Shown here piece after piece: positions 44,182 through 52,658 of a stretch of 64,000 nucleotides of DNA (position 1 is its first letter; the number at the start of each line of letters is the position of its first letter). The notes below the pieces were generated by a model. It was not told the origin of the DNA and searched no databases. It worked only from the letters and a program-made list of their open reading frames with translations. Where the stretch lies: NCBI GenBank assembly GCA_964393105.1, contig CAYMSM010000040.1:28431-92430 (forward strand), in the 5' to 3' direction. Source of the stretch: CALMEC01 sp964393105 (GTDB taxonomy: Bacteria; Actinomycetota; Thermoleophilia; Miltoncostaeales; Miltoncostaeaceae). The position numbers and the translations under genes were made by a program.

Positions 44182-45324
44182 GTGAGGCTCGATTCCACAC
44201 CCCCGCTCGACGTGGACGAACCTGTCGGCCCGGCGCAGCGTGTTGGCCTGGCGTACGTGACACCCCGGGCGGTGTTGACGGTCGTCGGCCTGATCGTCGC
44301 GGTGGCCGCCGCGCTCTGGCTCCTGTGGTTGACACGGCGCATCGTGACGTGGGTCGTCATCGCAATGTTCCTGGCGGTCGCGCTCAACCCCGTGGTCGAT
44401 GCGCTCCAGCGGTGGCCTCACATGCGCCGCGTCCTTGCGATCTCGGTCACGTTCCTGCTCGGAATCGTCTTGAGCGCCGGGATCCTACTGCTCCTCGTGC
44501 CGCCGCTCATCGACGCGGGGCAACAGCTTGCCGATTCCGCCCCCGGCTACGTGGACCGGTTGGGCGAGACCCGCATCGTCCGGGAGCTTGACCAGCGCTA
44601 CGACGTCGTCGACCGGCTCAGGGAGTTCGTCCAGGACAGCCCGGACAAGCTCGGCGGGGCCGGCGCCGCTGTCAGCGTCGCGCAGAGCCTGCTGTCGGGC
44701 CTGCTGGGCGGCCTGACGGTCCTGGTGCTGACGTTCTTGTTCCTGATCTACGGTCGCCAGCTTCGCGTCCAGGCGATCGCGATGCTCCCGCACCACGCGC
44801 GCGACCGGTACGACGCCCTGCTCGATCGCATGTACAAGAGCGTTGGCGGGTACGTCGCGGGCAACCTCCTGGTCAGCGTCATCGCGGGCGTGTCGGCCTT
44901 CATCGTGCTCAAGATCTTCGATATCCCCGCTGCCGCGGCCCTGGCCTTCTGGGTGGCGATCGCCGACCTGGTGCCGCTGGTCGGCGCCACCGTCGGAGCC
45001 ATCCCCGCGGTCGCGGTGGCGTTCTTCAGCGGCTGGCCCGTCGGGGTGGGTGTCGCCATCTACTTCGTGCTGTACCAGCAGATCGAAAACCACTTCGTAC
45101 AGCCGGTGGTGATGCGCCGCACGACGAGCCTCAACCCGCTCGTCGTGCTCGTCGCGGTCCTGGTCGGCGCGCAACTGTTGGGGATCTTGGGGGCGCTGCT
45201 CGCGATCCCAGCCGCGTCGATGATCAAGATCGTCGTGAGCGACTGGTGGTCGTACCGCCATCCACCGCCCCCGCCGGAGCCGCCGCCGGAAGTCCCACCC
45301 GACGCGGCCCTGGTGACTCCATGA
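44182..45324 (+). CDS. AI-2E transporter family permease
   Basis: A 380-residue membrane protein with about seven or eight spans. The pattern fits PF01594: two N-terminal helices (LTVVGLIVAVAAALWLLWL; VTFLLGIVLSAGILLLLVPPL), a soluble helical stretch of about 90 residues, a helix pair, then GYVAGNLLVSVIAGVSAFI and the conserved LVPLVGATVGAIPAV and QQIENHFVQPVVM. The tail is proline-rich (PPPPPEPPPEVPP). Members export diverse small compounds or act as Na+/H+ antiporters; true AI-2 transport is rarely shown. GTG start at 44182. Overlaps the DNA methyltransferase by 4 bp. Confidence 0.9.
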   Translation: MRLDSTPPLDVDEPVGPAQRVGLAYVTPRAVLTVVGLIVAVAAALWLLWLTRRIVTWVVIAMFLAVALNPVVDALQRWPHMRRVLAISVTFLLGIVLSAGILLLLVPPLIDAGQQLADSAPGYVDRLGETRIVRELDQRYDVVDRLREFVQDSPDKLGGAGAAVSVAQSLLSGLLGGLTVLVLTFLFLIYGRQLRVQAIAMLPHHARDRYDALLDRMYKSVGGYVAGNLLVSVIAGVSAFIVLKIFDIPAAAALAFWVAIADLVPLVGATVGAIPAVAVAFFSGWPVGVGVAIYFVLYQQIENHFVQPVVMRRTTSLNPLVVLVAVLVGAQLLGILGALLAIPAASMIKIVVSDWWSYRHPPPPPEPPPEVPPDAALVTP

Positions 45325-46205
45325 GGATCGTCGCCAGTGGGCTCGGCGAAGCGCTCACACTCGATGACGATCTGCTGATCCACGCCGACTCGGCCGAGGT
45401 CCTCCCACTCCTCCCCGATGGCACCTTTACGCTGATCGCGATCGATCCGCCGTTCAATACGGGGCACCGGCAGGAGCTTCGTGCGGTGCGCGCCACACAT
45501 GACCCCAACGCGACCATGGCCGGGTTCGGGGGGCGTGGGTACCGACTGGAGACGGTGTCGCGTCACTCCTACGACGACACGTTCGACGATTACCCGGGCT
45601 TCATCCGCCCGTTCTTGACCCACGCGCATCGCCTCCTGAGTGAACGGGGCTCTCTGTACGTCCACCTGGATGCGCGTGAGGCGCACTACGTCAAGGTCGC
45701 CCTGGACGAGATCTTCGGCCGTGACTGCTTCCTCAACGAGATCATCTGGGCATATGACTACGGCGCCAAGAGCCGGCGCCGCTGGCCCCCCAAGCACGAC
45801 ACGATCCTGGTGTACGTCAAGAACCGCGCCCAGTACCATTTCGACTCCGACGCCGTCGATCGCGAGCCGTACATGGCGCCAGGGCTCGTCACCCCCGAGA
45901 AGGCAGCCCGCGGCAAGCTCCCCACCGATGTCTGGTGGCACACCATCGTGCCGACCAGCGGTCGCGAGCGCACCGGGTACCCCACGCAGAAACCCGAGGG
46001 CATCGTGCGCCGGATGGTGGCCGCATCGAGCGCACCCGGGGATTGGTGCCTCGACTTCTTCGCGGGCTCCGGCACGCTCGGGGCGGTCGCAATGGCCGCA
46101 GGACGTCGGTTCGTCTGCGTGGACCGCAACCCCGAAGCGATCGCGATCGCGTCCGCTCGACTCGACCCGACGCCGGTGCATCACGCGCTGGTTCAAGAAA
46201 AGTGA
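45321..46205 (+). CDS. Orphan DNA methyltransferase, beta class (N6-adenine or N4-cytosine)
   Basis: 294 residues. The catalytic motif IAIDPPFNTGH near residue 39 precedes the SAM-binding motif DFFAGSGTLGAVA near residue 245, the beta-class order. YPTQKPEGIVRRM, the usual segment before motif I, is also present. No restriction endonuclease, specificity subunit or repair nuclease is adjacent, so it is an orphan enzyme that may mark DNA for regulation or for self-recognition. The ATG at 45321 overlaps the permease stop (ATGA), an odd coupling. The target sequence cannot be predicted. Confidence 0.9.
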   Translation: MRIVASGLGEALTLDDDLLIHADSAEVLPLLPDGTFTLIAIDPPFNTGHRQELRAVRATHDPNATMAGFGGRGYRLETVSRHSYDDTFDDYPGFIRPFLTHAHRLLSERGSLYVHLDAREAHYVKVALDEIFGRDCFLNEIIWAYDYGAKSRRRWPPKHDTILVYVKNRAQYHFDSDAVDREPYMAPGLVTPEKAARGKLPTDVWWHTIVPTSGRERTGYPTQKPEGIVRRMVAASSAPGDWCLDFFAGSGTLGAVAMAAGRRFVCVDRNPEAIAIASARLDPTPVHHALVQEK

Positions 46206-46310
46206 TCGAAATGCCGATAACAGATCAACTTCTGAGACAGGGAGGTCTCGGTGTCAAAACGGATGAGGTTCCTGAGCGCGCTCTGGATCGGATGATCTTG
46301 TAACGCTCCG

Positions 46311-46351
46311 CACTGCGGGCGGGTCAAAGGACTCCGACCCGTCCCGCAGTG
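46311..46351 (+). promoter_or_regulatory. Long hairpin upstream of the glutamine amidotransferase gene
   Basis: CACTGCGGGCGGGTC (46311-46325) pairs with GACCCGTCCCGCAGTG (46336-46351) with a single bulged base and a 10-base loop, ending 11 bp before the ATG at 46362. It may terminate the methyltransferase transcript. No T tract follows. Because it is so close to the next start, it could also influence translation there. Confidence 0.55.
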
Positions 46352-46361
46352 ACACAATCCG

Positions 46362-47099
46362 ATGATGCAGGTGCCGCTCATCGGGTTGACGTCGTACGCA
46401 GAGGATGCCCGATGGGCCGTCTGGGAGGGCAAGGCAGCCGTGGTCGGGTGGGTCTACGTCGATGCGATTCACCGCGCCGGCGGGCGGACGCTGCTGATCC
46501 CTCCCGCCGACCATGGTCTCGACGAGATGCTCGGCGTGCTCGACGGTTTGGTGCTTGCCGGCGGCAACGATCTGGACCCGGCCGCGTATGGCGCGGCACC
46601 ACACCCGGCGACGCAAACACCTCAGCTGGAGCGCGATCGCGGCGAGCTGGCGCTCATGGCAGGCGCACTCGAACGCGATATGCCGGTTCTCGCGATCTGC
46701 CGCGGCATGCAGGTGATGAACGTCGCCCGTGGCGGCAATCTGATCCAGCATCTCCCCGAGCACGTGGCGAGCACGAGCCACCGGGAAGTCGTCGGCGAGT
46801 TCTCCGAGCATCCGGTGACGATCGCTTCGGACAGCCTGCTTGCGACGATCTTGGGGCCCACCGCCGCCGTCAAGTCCCACCACCACCAGGCTGCGGACCG
46901 TCTCGGCGCCGGGCTCACCCCTGTGGCGTGGTCGGACGACGGTACGGTCGAGGCGATCGAGGACCCGGATCGCGGCTTCGCGCTGGGCGTTCAATGGCAC
47001 CCGGAGGAGGGGCCGGACCTGTCGCTGTTGACCGCACTCGTCCGCGCCGCGGCGGCATACCGCACGGCGCGCAGCTCGCGCTCGTTCAATCGACGGTGA
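46362..47099 (+). CDS. Class I glutamine amidotransferase-like peptidase (C26, gamma-glutamyl-GABA hydrolase-like)
   Basis: 245 residues of the PuuD/C26 type that hydrolyses gamma-glutamyl bonds. The nucleophile is in VLAICRGMQVMNV near residue 115 and the His-Glu pair in GVQWHPEEG near residue 212. LAGGNDLDPAAYG near residue 66 is diagnostic of this branch rather than GuaA or CarA. There is no attached synthetase domain. It lies between an orphan methyltransferase and a PAC2 protein, and there is no polyamine gene nearby to fix its substrate. Confidence 0.9.
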   Translation: MMQVPLIGLTSYAEDARWAVWEGKAAVVGWVYVDAIHRAGGRTLLIPPADHGLDEMLGVLDGLVLAGGNDLDPAAYGAAPHPATQTPQLERDRGELALMAGALERDMPVLAICRGMQVMNVARGGNLIQHLPEHVASTSHREVVGEFSEHPVTIASDSLLATILGPTAAVKSHHHQAADRLGAGLTPVAWSDDGTVEAIEDPDRGFALGVQWHPEEGPDLSLLTALVRAAAAYRTARSSRSFNRR

Positions 47100-47196
47100 C
47101 AGCGCGCCCCGGGATGCGCTCAAACGGCGACGGCGACATCACGGGCCCGATGTTCCGCCTCGTCCAACCCTCTGCCGGTCGGGTCAGGGCGGCATC

Positions 47197-48108
47197 GTGT
47201 ACCGTGACCACGTGGAGGCACTGCGATGGGAGCGACGTCCGACCGACCTTCGCGCGCCCGTGCTGGTCGCAGCATTTCGCGGATGGAACGATGCCGGCGA
47301 GGCGGCCAGCTTCGCGCTCGGATACCTGCAGGCGACGCTGGACGCGACGGTGTTCGCGACCGTTCCTCCAGAGGACTTCTTCGACTTCCAAAGCCACCGC
47401 CCGCGGATTCACATCGAGGACGGCTCGCTTACGGGACCGATCGAATGGCCGCACGTCGAGATCCTGGAGACCAAGCCCGCGCCTGAGCGCCATCTGATTC
47501 TGGTCAACGGCATCGAGCCGTCGATGCGCTGGCCGTCCCTCTGCAACGCGATCCTCGACATGGCCGCAGAGCTCGGTGTCGAGCTCGTCGTCACGCTGGG
47601 CGCGCTCCTGGCCGACGTGCCCCACACGCGCCCGGTGCGTATCAGCGGACTGGGCTCGCCAGCCGAACTCATCGAGCCGCTCGGATTGCGACGCCCCGAC
47701 TACCAGGGCCCAACCGGCATCGTCGCGGTGCTTCACGCGATGGCGGCCGAACGCGGGCTGCCTTCGGCGTCGCTGTGGGCAGCTGTCCCGCATTATGTCG
47801 GCGCCGCTCCCAGCCCCAACGCCGCGCTGGCGCTGCTGCGCGCCGCACAGGAGATCACGGGCCTTGTGGTCGACATGGCCGACCTTGAGCGCGCGGTCGG
47901 GCAGTTCGAGGAGCAGGTCGACGATGCCGTTCGGCGCAACCCGCAGGCTGCGAGCCTGGTCGGCGAGCTCGAGCGGGTCTACGACAGCGAGGCGGACCTT
48001 TCGTTCGGGCCCATTCCGTCGGGCGACGCAATCGCGGCGGAGTTCGAGCGTTTCCTGCGCGAGCAAAGCGGCCCTGAGCGGGACGAGCCGCACACGTCCG
48101 GCGGGTAG
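47197..48108 (+). CDS. PAC2 family protein (proteasome assembly chaperone-like)
   Basis: 303 residues. LVAAFRGWNDAGEAAS near residue 24, LVVTLGALLADVPHTRPV near residue 138, and PTGIVAVL then SLWAAVPHYV near residue 200 match the bacterial PAC2 family, whose archaeal and eukaryotic relatives help assemble the proteasome. The C-terminus is a charged helix with an EEQVDDAVRRN segment. Actinobacteria often carry one or two copies; a direct role is unproven. GTG start at 47197. Confidence 0.88.
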   Translation: MYRDHVEALRWERRPTDLRAPVLVAAFRGWNDAGEAASFALGYLQATLDATVFATVPPEDFFDFQSHRPRIHIEDGSLTGPIEWPHVEILETKPAPERHLILVNGIEPSMRWPSLCNAILDMAAELGVELVVTLGALLADVPHTRPVRISGLGSPAELIEPLGLRRPDYQGPTGIVAVLHAMAAERGLPSASLWAAVPHYVGAAPSPNAALALLRAAQEITGLVVDMADLERAVGQFEEQVDDAVRRNPQAASLVGELERVYDSEADLSFGPIPSGDAIAAEFERFLREQSGPERDEPHTSGG

Positions 48109-48130
48109 GAGCGCGTACGTCCGGGCTTGC

Positions 48131-48670
48131 TCAGCTGGGTTTGCCCAGGTGCAGGGCCCACACCGATCTGCGCCATCCCTCGACCATGACGTGCAGGCGC
48201 AGCCCAACGCCGAACACTGTGGCCCGAGACGCGAGGAGCGCGCCGCGATGCCCCGGCGAGTTGAGCCACATGGCCAGCGCGGCGCGCGGGCTGCTCTGGC
48301 GACCGCTGCCGGCTGCGAGGTTCTCGTATGCCAGGCCGCGGAATCCGACCTGATCCAAGACTCCATCCCATCGCTTGCCACACGCGGTATGCGTGAGCCT
48401 TCCACAGCGCGCGATGAGGTCGGCCTTCATCTGCGCCGACCGGTTGAGCGTGGATGAGCTCCGTGCCGTTCTGACGCCTGCCGCCCGTCTGGCCCATGCG
48501 ACGAGGCAGGTCATGGCCTTCTCCTGCAGCGCAGGTGACGCGCCGACCGCGGTTTGACCGGGACACTGCCCAGCGGGCGCGAGCAACGGGTTCGCTGCGG
48601 TCGCCGGTCCCGCTGCCGCGGCGAGGCCGAGAATGAGCGTGGCAATGATGATCGCCCGAAGTCCGAGCAC
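48131..48670 (-). CDS. Secreted CAP-domain (SCP-like) protein
   Basis: 179 residues with a signal peptide (AIIIATLILGLAAAAGPATA). The CAP fold signatures are LNRSAQMKADLIARCGRLTHTACG, YENLAAGSG and MWLNSPGHRGALL, with His and Glu residues in typical positions. GVGLRLHV near the end is a family strand. Four cysteines outside the signal could form two disulfides. Extracellular; function of bacterial CAP proteins is mostly unknown. GTG start at 48670. It converges with the PAC2 gene with 22 bp between stops. Confidence 0.85.
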   Translation of the reverse strand: MLGLRAIIIATLILGLAAAAGPATAANPLLAPAGQCPGQTAVGASPALQEKAMTCLVAWARRAAGVRTARSSSTLNRSAQMKADLIARCGRLTHTACGKRWDGVLDQVGFRGLAYENLAAGSGRQSSPRAALAMWLNSPGHRGALLASRATVFGVGLRLHVMVEGWRRSVWALHLGKPS

Positions 48671-48866
48671 GAGTGCTCCCCGAGTTTGAGGCCTCGGCCG
48701 ACGACGCGCGCTTCATGCGCGGTCTCGACCCGATCGGAGCCGTGACCCTTACGCGCGACACGGGTGATGTCAACCCACTTGAGCGAAGATTTGCAGCCCC
48801 ATTAAAAGAACATATGCAAAAATGCTCGGCAAACCTTCAGAATGTCGTGGCGCTCAACATGCGAGC

Positions 48867-50243
48867 ATGTCCATGATGTCTCCCGCACGTCGGACCGCGC
48901 TCGCCTCCGTAGTCGCCGCCGCCGTTCTGATCGGCCTGAAGCTCGTGGCTGGGCTTCTGACGAACAGCCTCGGTTTGCTCAGCGAGGCCGTCCACTCGGG
49001 CACCGACCTGGTTGCTGCGCTCCTCACGTTTTTTGCGCTCGGCGTGGCCGGCCGGCCAGCCGACGCCACCCACGCCTGGGGTCACGGAAAGGCGGAGCAC
49101 CTGTCCGCGCTCGCAGAGAGCATCATCCTGGCCGGCGTAAGCGCGTTCATCGCTTGGCATGCGATCAGGCGGCTGACGGGGAATGCGTCGAACGAGGTGG
49201 ATGCGGCGTGGTATGCGTTCGCGGTCATCGGCCTCGTCATCGCCGTCGATCTCGCCCGGGCATTCTCCTCGCTTCGAGCGGCCCGCCGTTACGACAGCCC
49301 CGCCCTGCTTGCCAATGCCGTCCACTTCTCCGGTGACCTGGCCGGCACGCTCGCGGTGCTCGCCGGACTCGTTCTCGTGCGCTCGGGCTATCCCAAGGCC
49401 GATGCGGTCGCGGCGCTGTTCGTCGCCCTCCTCGTGCTGGGGGCCGCAGGCAGGCTCGCCAAGACGAATGTGGATGTGCTGATGGACCGCACTCCCACGG
49501 ATGCGGAGGAGGTCGCCCGCCGGGCGATCCAGGAGCTCGCTCCCGCCGTCGCGCTGGATCGCCTTCGGATCCGCACCGCAGCCGGCAGGCACTTCGCCGA
49601 TGTCGTGATCTCGGTATCGGCGTCGGCCGCGCTGGCGGAGGGCCACGCCGCCGCCGATGCGGTCGAGGCCGCGGTACGAGGCGCGCTGCCGGGCAGCGAT
49701 GTCGTCGTGCACGTCGAGCCCGGCAAGGGCCCCGACTCGTTGACCGAAACAGCCCTCGCGGCGGCGCTGACCGTCCCAGGCGTGCGCGAGATCCACAACG
49801 TGCGGGTGCTGCGCACCGGCGCCCGCCTCGAGGTGTCGCTCCACCTCAAGTTCCCGGGCGACGCCAGCCTGGATCAGGCACATGGTCTGGCGAGCGAGGT
49901 CGAAGCGGCGATCGAGCGTGCCCTCCCGGCCGTCACTGCCGTGACGACGCACCTCGAGCCGCTCGACGGCCCCGTTGCGGCTGACGCGCTGACGGGGGCC
50001 GAGGTGGCAGCGACAGACCGCGAGGTGCGACGCATCGTGACCGAGCTCACCGGCACCGACCCCCGCCAGCTTCGGTTCGTCGGCACCGACGGTGGTCTTG
50101 TCGCGTTTCTGATCCTGGGGCTCTCCGGCGACCCGTCGCTGGTCGCGGCCCACGAGATCAGCGGAGAGGTCCGCTCGCACCTGCGCCGGGAGCGGCCGGA
50201 GCTCGCCGACGTGTTCGTGCATACGGAGCCGGCAGGCCTCTGA
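48867..50243 (+). CDS. Cation diffusion facilitator (CDF) metal transporter with long C-terminus
   Basis: About 458 residues. Six membrane spans in the first 210 residues; the metal-binding motifs are HSGTD in span two and HFSGD in span five, so the site is His/Asp as in zinc or related carriers. The cytoplasmic part is longer than usual: two tandem ferredoxin-like regions of the CDF type (VHVEPGKGP and VTTHLEPLDGP-type ends) plus a further C-terminal copy ending in VFVHTEPAGL. Starts at 48867, 48873 and 48876 are all ATG. The upstream 60 bp is AT-rich, containing TTTGCA and TGCAAA in inverted order, which may be a regulator site. Confidence 0.9.
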   Translation: MSMMSPARRTALASVVAAAVLIGLKLVAGLLTNSLGLLSEAVHSGTDLVAALLTFFALGVAGRPADATHAWGHGKAEHLSALAESIILAGVSAFIAWHAIRRLTGNASNEVDAAWYAFAVIGLVIAVDLARAFSSLRAARRYDSPALLANAVHFSGDLAGTLAVLAGLVLVRSGYPKADAVAALFVALLVLGAAGRLAKTNVDVLMDRTPTDAEEVARRAIQELAPAVALDRLRIRTAAGRHFADVVISVSASAALAEGHAAADAVEAAVRGALPGSDVVVHVEPGKGPDSLTETALAAALTVPGVREIHNVRVLRTGARLEVSLHLKFPGDASLDQAHGLASEVEAAIERALPAVTAVTTHLEPLDGPVAADALTGAEVAATDREVRRIVTELTGTDPRQLRFVGTDGGLVAFLILGLSGDPSLVAAHEISGEVRSHLRRERPELADVFVHTEPAGL

Positions 50244-50274
50244 TCAGTCAAGCGCCGGGACCAGAAGACGTCGG

Positions 50275-50490
50275 TCACGCGTTGCCTGCAGACCAGGAGC
50301 TGGTGTCGCGATGCCGGTGAATGAGCTCCTGCAGGCGTTCGGTCAAGCACGCGTCGTCCGGGCCCGATGCCGCACGCGTCGCACAGCACGTCGATCGCCT
50401 CGGCCGGGTATCCGGGCCGGGCGCGCTCGTACGTGTCGCCGCGGGAGAATCCGGCATTGGCGAGAGCAAAGTGGCCGACGGTGGCGGGGG
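50275..50490 (-). pseudogene. Remnant of a SAM-dependent methyltransferase with internal deletion
   Basis: On the minus strand the first frame reads NAGFSRGDTYERARPGYPAE, then a helix and GIGPGRRVLD. That matches the N-terminus of class I methyltransferases of the YxxxRPGYP type up to the beginning of motif I, where LDLGAGTG should follow. At that point (50342) the sequence turns non-homologous in the same frame. A different frame then encodes ERLQELIHRHRD and a stop at 50275, like the C-terminal helix of such a protein. An internal deletion of about 600 bp with a frame change explains this. No other gene is seen from 50244 to 50536. Confidence 0.6.
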
Positions 50491-50536
50491 ACTGACCTGG
50501 AGAGTGCGCGCTCTCGCAGGCAGATCGGCTCCGACG

Positions 50537-51502
50537 TTACATGGGTGCGTCCTTCGGCAGGAACGCCTCACGGAACACGCGCAGCGCGTAGCGGTCGGTC
50601 ATGCCCGAGACGAAGTCGGTGACGCGCGTAACGGGATCGGTCTCGGCCGACGGTGGCAACCGCTCGGGCTCACGCAGGAACAGGTCGAACAATGCGGTCA
50701 CGACGTCCCTGGCGCGCGCGGCTTCGTCGCTGTTGGGGGGCGCCAGGTAGACCCGTTGGAACATGAAGGCGCGCAGACGACGGAAGGCCTCCCCCACCTC
50801 GTCGCTCTGGGCGATCTGCTCGTTGCCACGGCTTGTCTCGACGATGTCGCGGACCAGCCGGGTCAGGCGCCTACTAGTGGTGTCGCCCAGCACGCCGATC
50901 TCTGCGGCGGGAAGCTCTGCCGAGTCGAGCAATCCCGCGCGGATGGCGTCCTCGATGTCGTGGTTGACGTAGGCGACGCGGTCGACCAGGCGCACGATCT
51001 GCCCCTCGAGGGTGCGGGGTGTCGCTGCGCCGGTGTGATTCAGAATCCCGTCACGCACGCCGCGGGTCAGGTTGAGGCCGCGACCGTCGCGCTCGACGCG
51101 CTCCACGACCCGCAGGCTCTGCTCGTTGTGCAGGAACATACGATCGAACCGGTCGGCAAGGACGTCGTGGAGGGCGGCCTCACCCGCATGTCCGAACGGC
51201 GCGTGCCCCAGGTCGTGTCCCATCGTGATGGCCTCGACCAGATCCTCGTTGAGGCCGAGCGCGCGTGCCACGGTCCGCGCGAGCGCCGAGACCTCGAGGG
51301 TGTGCGTCAAGCGCGTGCGGTAGTGGTCGCCCTCGGGGGCGATAAAGACCTGTGTCTTGTGTTTGAGCCGGCGGAACGACTTGGTGTGGATGATCCGGTC
51401 GCGATCGCGCTGATAGGGCGAGCGGAGCGGGTCGGACTCCTCCGTCACCTCGCGCACCGCCGCCTCTGGCGAGGCTGCGAACGGCGCTGCAGACGAGCGC
51501 AT
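50537..51502 (-). CDS. dgt: Deoxyguanosinetriphosphate triphosphohydrolase-like HD protein
   Basis: 321 residues of the HD superfamily. The metal-binding residues are HYRTRLTHTLEVS near residue 65 and GHDLGHAPFGHAGE near residue 99, with DRVAYVNHDIEDA further on. The N-terminal SPYQRDRDRIIHTKSFRRLKHKTQVF is the dGTPase signature. Usual actions are dGTP or dNTP hydrolysis. ATG start at 51502 overlaps the stop of the preceding hypothetical gene (TGATG). Confidence 0.92.
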   Translation of the reverse strand: MRSSAAPFAASPEAAVREVTEESDPLRSPYQRDRDRIIHTKSFRRLKHKTQVFIAPEGDHYRTRLTHTLEVSALARTVARALGLNEDLVEAITMGHDLGHAPFGHAGEAALHDVLADRFDRMFLHNEQSLRVVERVERDGRGLNLTRGVRDGILNHTGAATPRTLEGQIVRLVDRVAYVNHDIEDAIRAGLLDSAELPAAEIGVLGDTTSRRLTRLVRDIVETSRGNEQIAQSDEVGEAFRRLRAFMFQRVYLAPPNSDEAARARDVVTALFDLFLREPERLPPSAETDPVTRVTDFVSGMTDRYALRVFREAFLPKDAPM

Positions 51503-52251
51503 CAGCGCTCGGGTGTGGGCAGCCGGATCGGGAAGACCCAGGGGCCGAGCACACCGGTCGGACCCGTCTCACCCAGCGTGCCGATCGTGACCGTCAGGTT
51601 GACGGTGTCGCGGGGGATGCCGGGTGTCAGCACGATGACGCCTTCCAACCGGCTGCCGGCGCGCTCGACGCCGAGCGATGCCGTCCGGTAGCGGCGCCCA
51701 CGCTCGTCGACGGCCAACACGTCCAGCGCCGCCAGCGATCCTCGCCGACCGGCATCGGCCGTCTGCGCCAGGTAGCGCAGCCGCGAGAAGTCGCCGTAGC
51801 GCTCGAGCGACAGCAGCGCCACGGTGACCTCGGCGATCGATTCGACGTGCCCCAGGGCCACGACTCCCCGCAGCCCAGACGGGCTGACGTCCAGGACCAG
51901 GTCAGCGGGGTCGGCCACGTCCTGCCACGACTCTGGGTCGGGTCGCTCGATCGTCGCGAGCTCCGCCATCCGAGCGTGGATGGTGTCCGGGTTGCGGTAC
52001 TTCCAGATGCGTGGCGACTCACGGAAGATCGCCAGCAGAGCCCGGTGCGAGAACGTGCGCTCGTCGTCCGGGATGAACAACCCGTGCGCTCCCGCGTCAG
52101 GACGCATCAGGCTGACGAACGCCGCTGCCCGCCCGTCGGGGACGTCCAGATCCTCACACGTCTCCGAGTAGTGCAGACCGGTGATCTCCCACCCGTCGAC
52201 GAGCAACTCCACCAGGTCGCCCAGACTGCCGAGGCGGTACGGCTCCTGCAT
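51502..52251 (-). CDS. Hypothetical protein coupled to dgt
   Basis: 249 residues starting MQEPYRLGSLGDLVELL at the ATG 52251. I do not recognise the family. The first half is mixed helix and strand with SHRALLAIFRESPRIWKYR near residue 73. The second half is predicted beta: VVALGHVESIAEVTVALLSL, then LAVDERGRRYRTASLGVE, ending VNLTVTIGTLGE and FPIRLPTPER. No signal peptide or membrane helix. It overlaps dgt, so the two are translated together. Upstream (52252-52534) I see no gene. Confidence 0.7.
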   Translation of the reverse strand: MQEPYRLGSLGDLVELLVDGWEITGLHYSETCEDLDVPDGRAAAFVSLMRPDAGAHGLFIPDDERTFSHRALLAIFRESPRIWKYRNPDTIHARMAELATIERPDPESWQDVADPADLVLDVSPSGLRGVVALGHVESIAEVTVALLSLERYGDFSRLRYLAQTADAGRRGSLAALDVLAVDERGRRYRTASLGVERAGSRLEGVIVLTPGIPRDTVNLTVTIGTLGETGPTGVLGPWVFPIRLPTPER

Positions 52252-52534
52252 TGACACAGCATCCTCCGAGGTCGAGCGACGCCCGCAGAATACCCGGGTC
52301 GCTCTGCCGCGGGGTGTGATGACGCGTCCGGTCGGTCCGGCAATGCCCCTACCCCGGCGGGCCGTCGCGCGACCACGGCCGCCATTACTCACCAACCGCC
52401 GCTGGTCCCTGGTTCCCCGTGGTGCGCCTCGACGGGGGAAGGTGCACGGTGCTCGCCTCACACGGCGATGACGTCGATGAGTCCCCGAGTACCAGGACGT
52501 CGTCAGGCTTGAGTGTGGTGGCGGCGCAACAGAT

Positions 52535-52615
52535 GGTGTCAGACACCGGGCGGTGCATCACGGGCAAACCGGTGGCGTGATGCAACAGGTCGTGTCTGAC
52601 ACCGGGTGGTGCATC
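52535..52615. repeat. Tandem pair of GTGTCA-core repeats with an internal hairpin
   Basis: GGTGTCAGACACCGGGCGGT at 52535 onward (through GCATCA) and GTGTCTGACACCGGGTGGTG at 52592 onward (through CATC) are direct copies of one motif, also present inverted at 24.8-24.95 kb. Each has a palindromic core around TGTCAGACA or GTCTGAC. Between the copies, TGCATCAC and GTGATGCA form an inverted pair with an 18-bp spacer. The stretch 52252-52658 between two minus-strand genes holds this cluster and no recognised gene. Confidence 0.75.
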
Positions 52616-52658
52616 GCTACCGGCACCGAATGTTCGCGCCCAGATGTGAGCTCACCCG

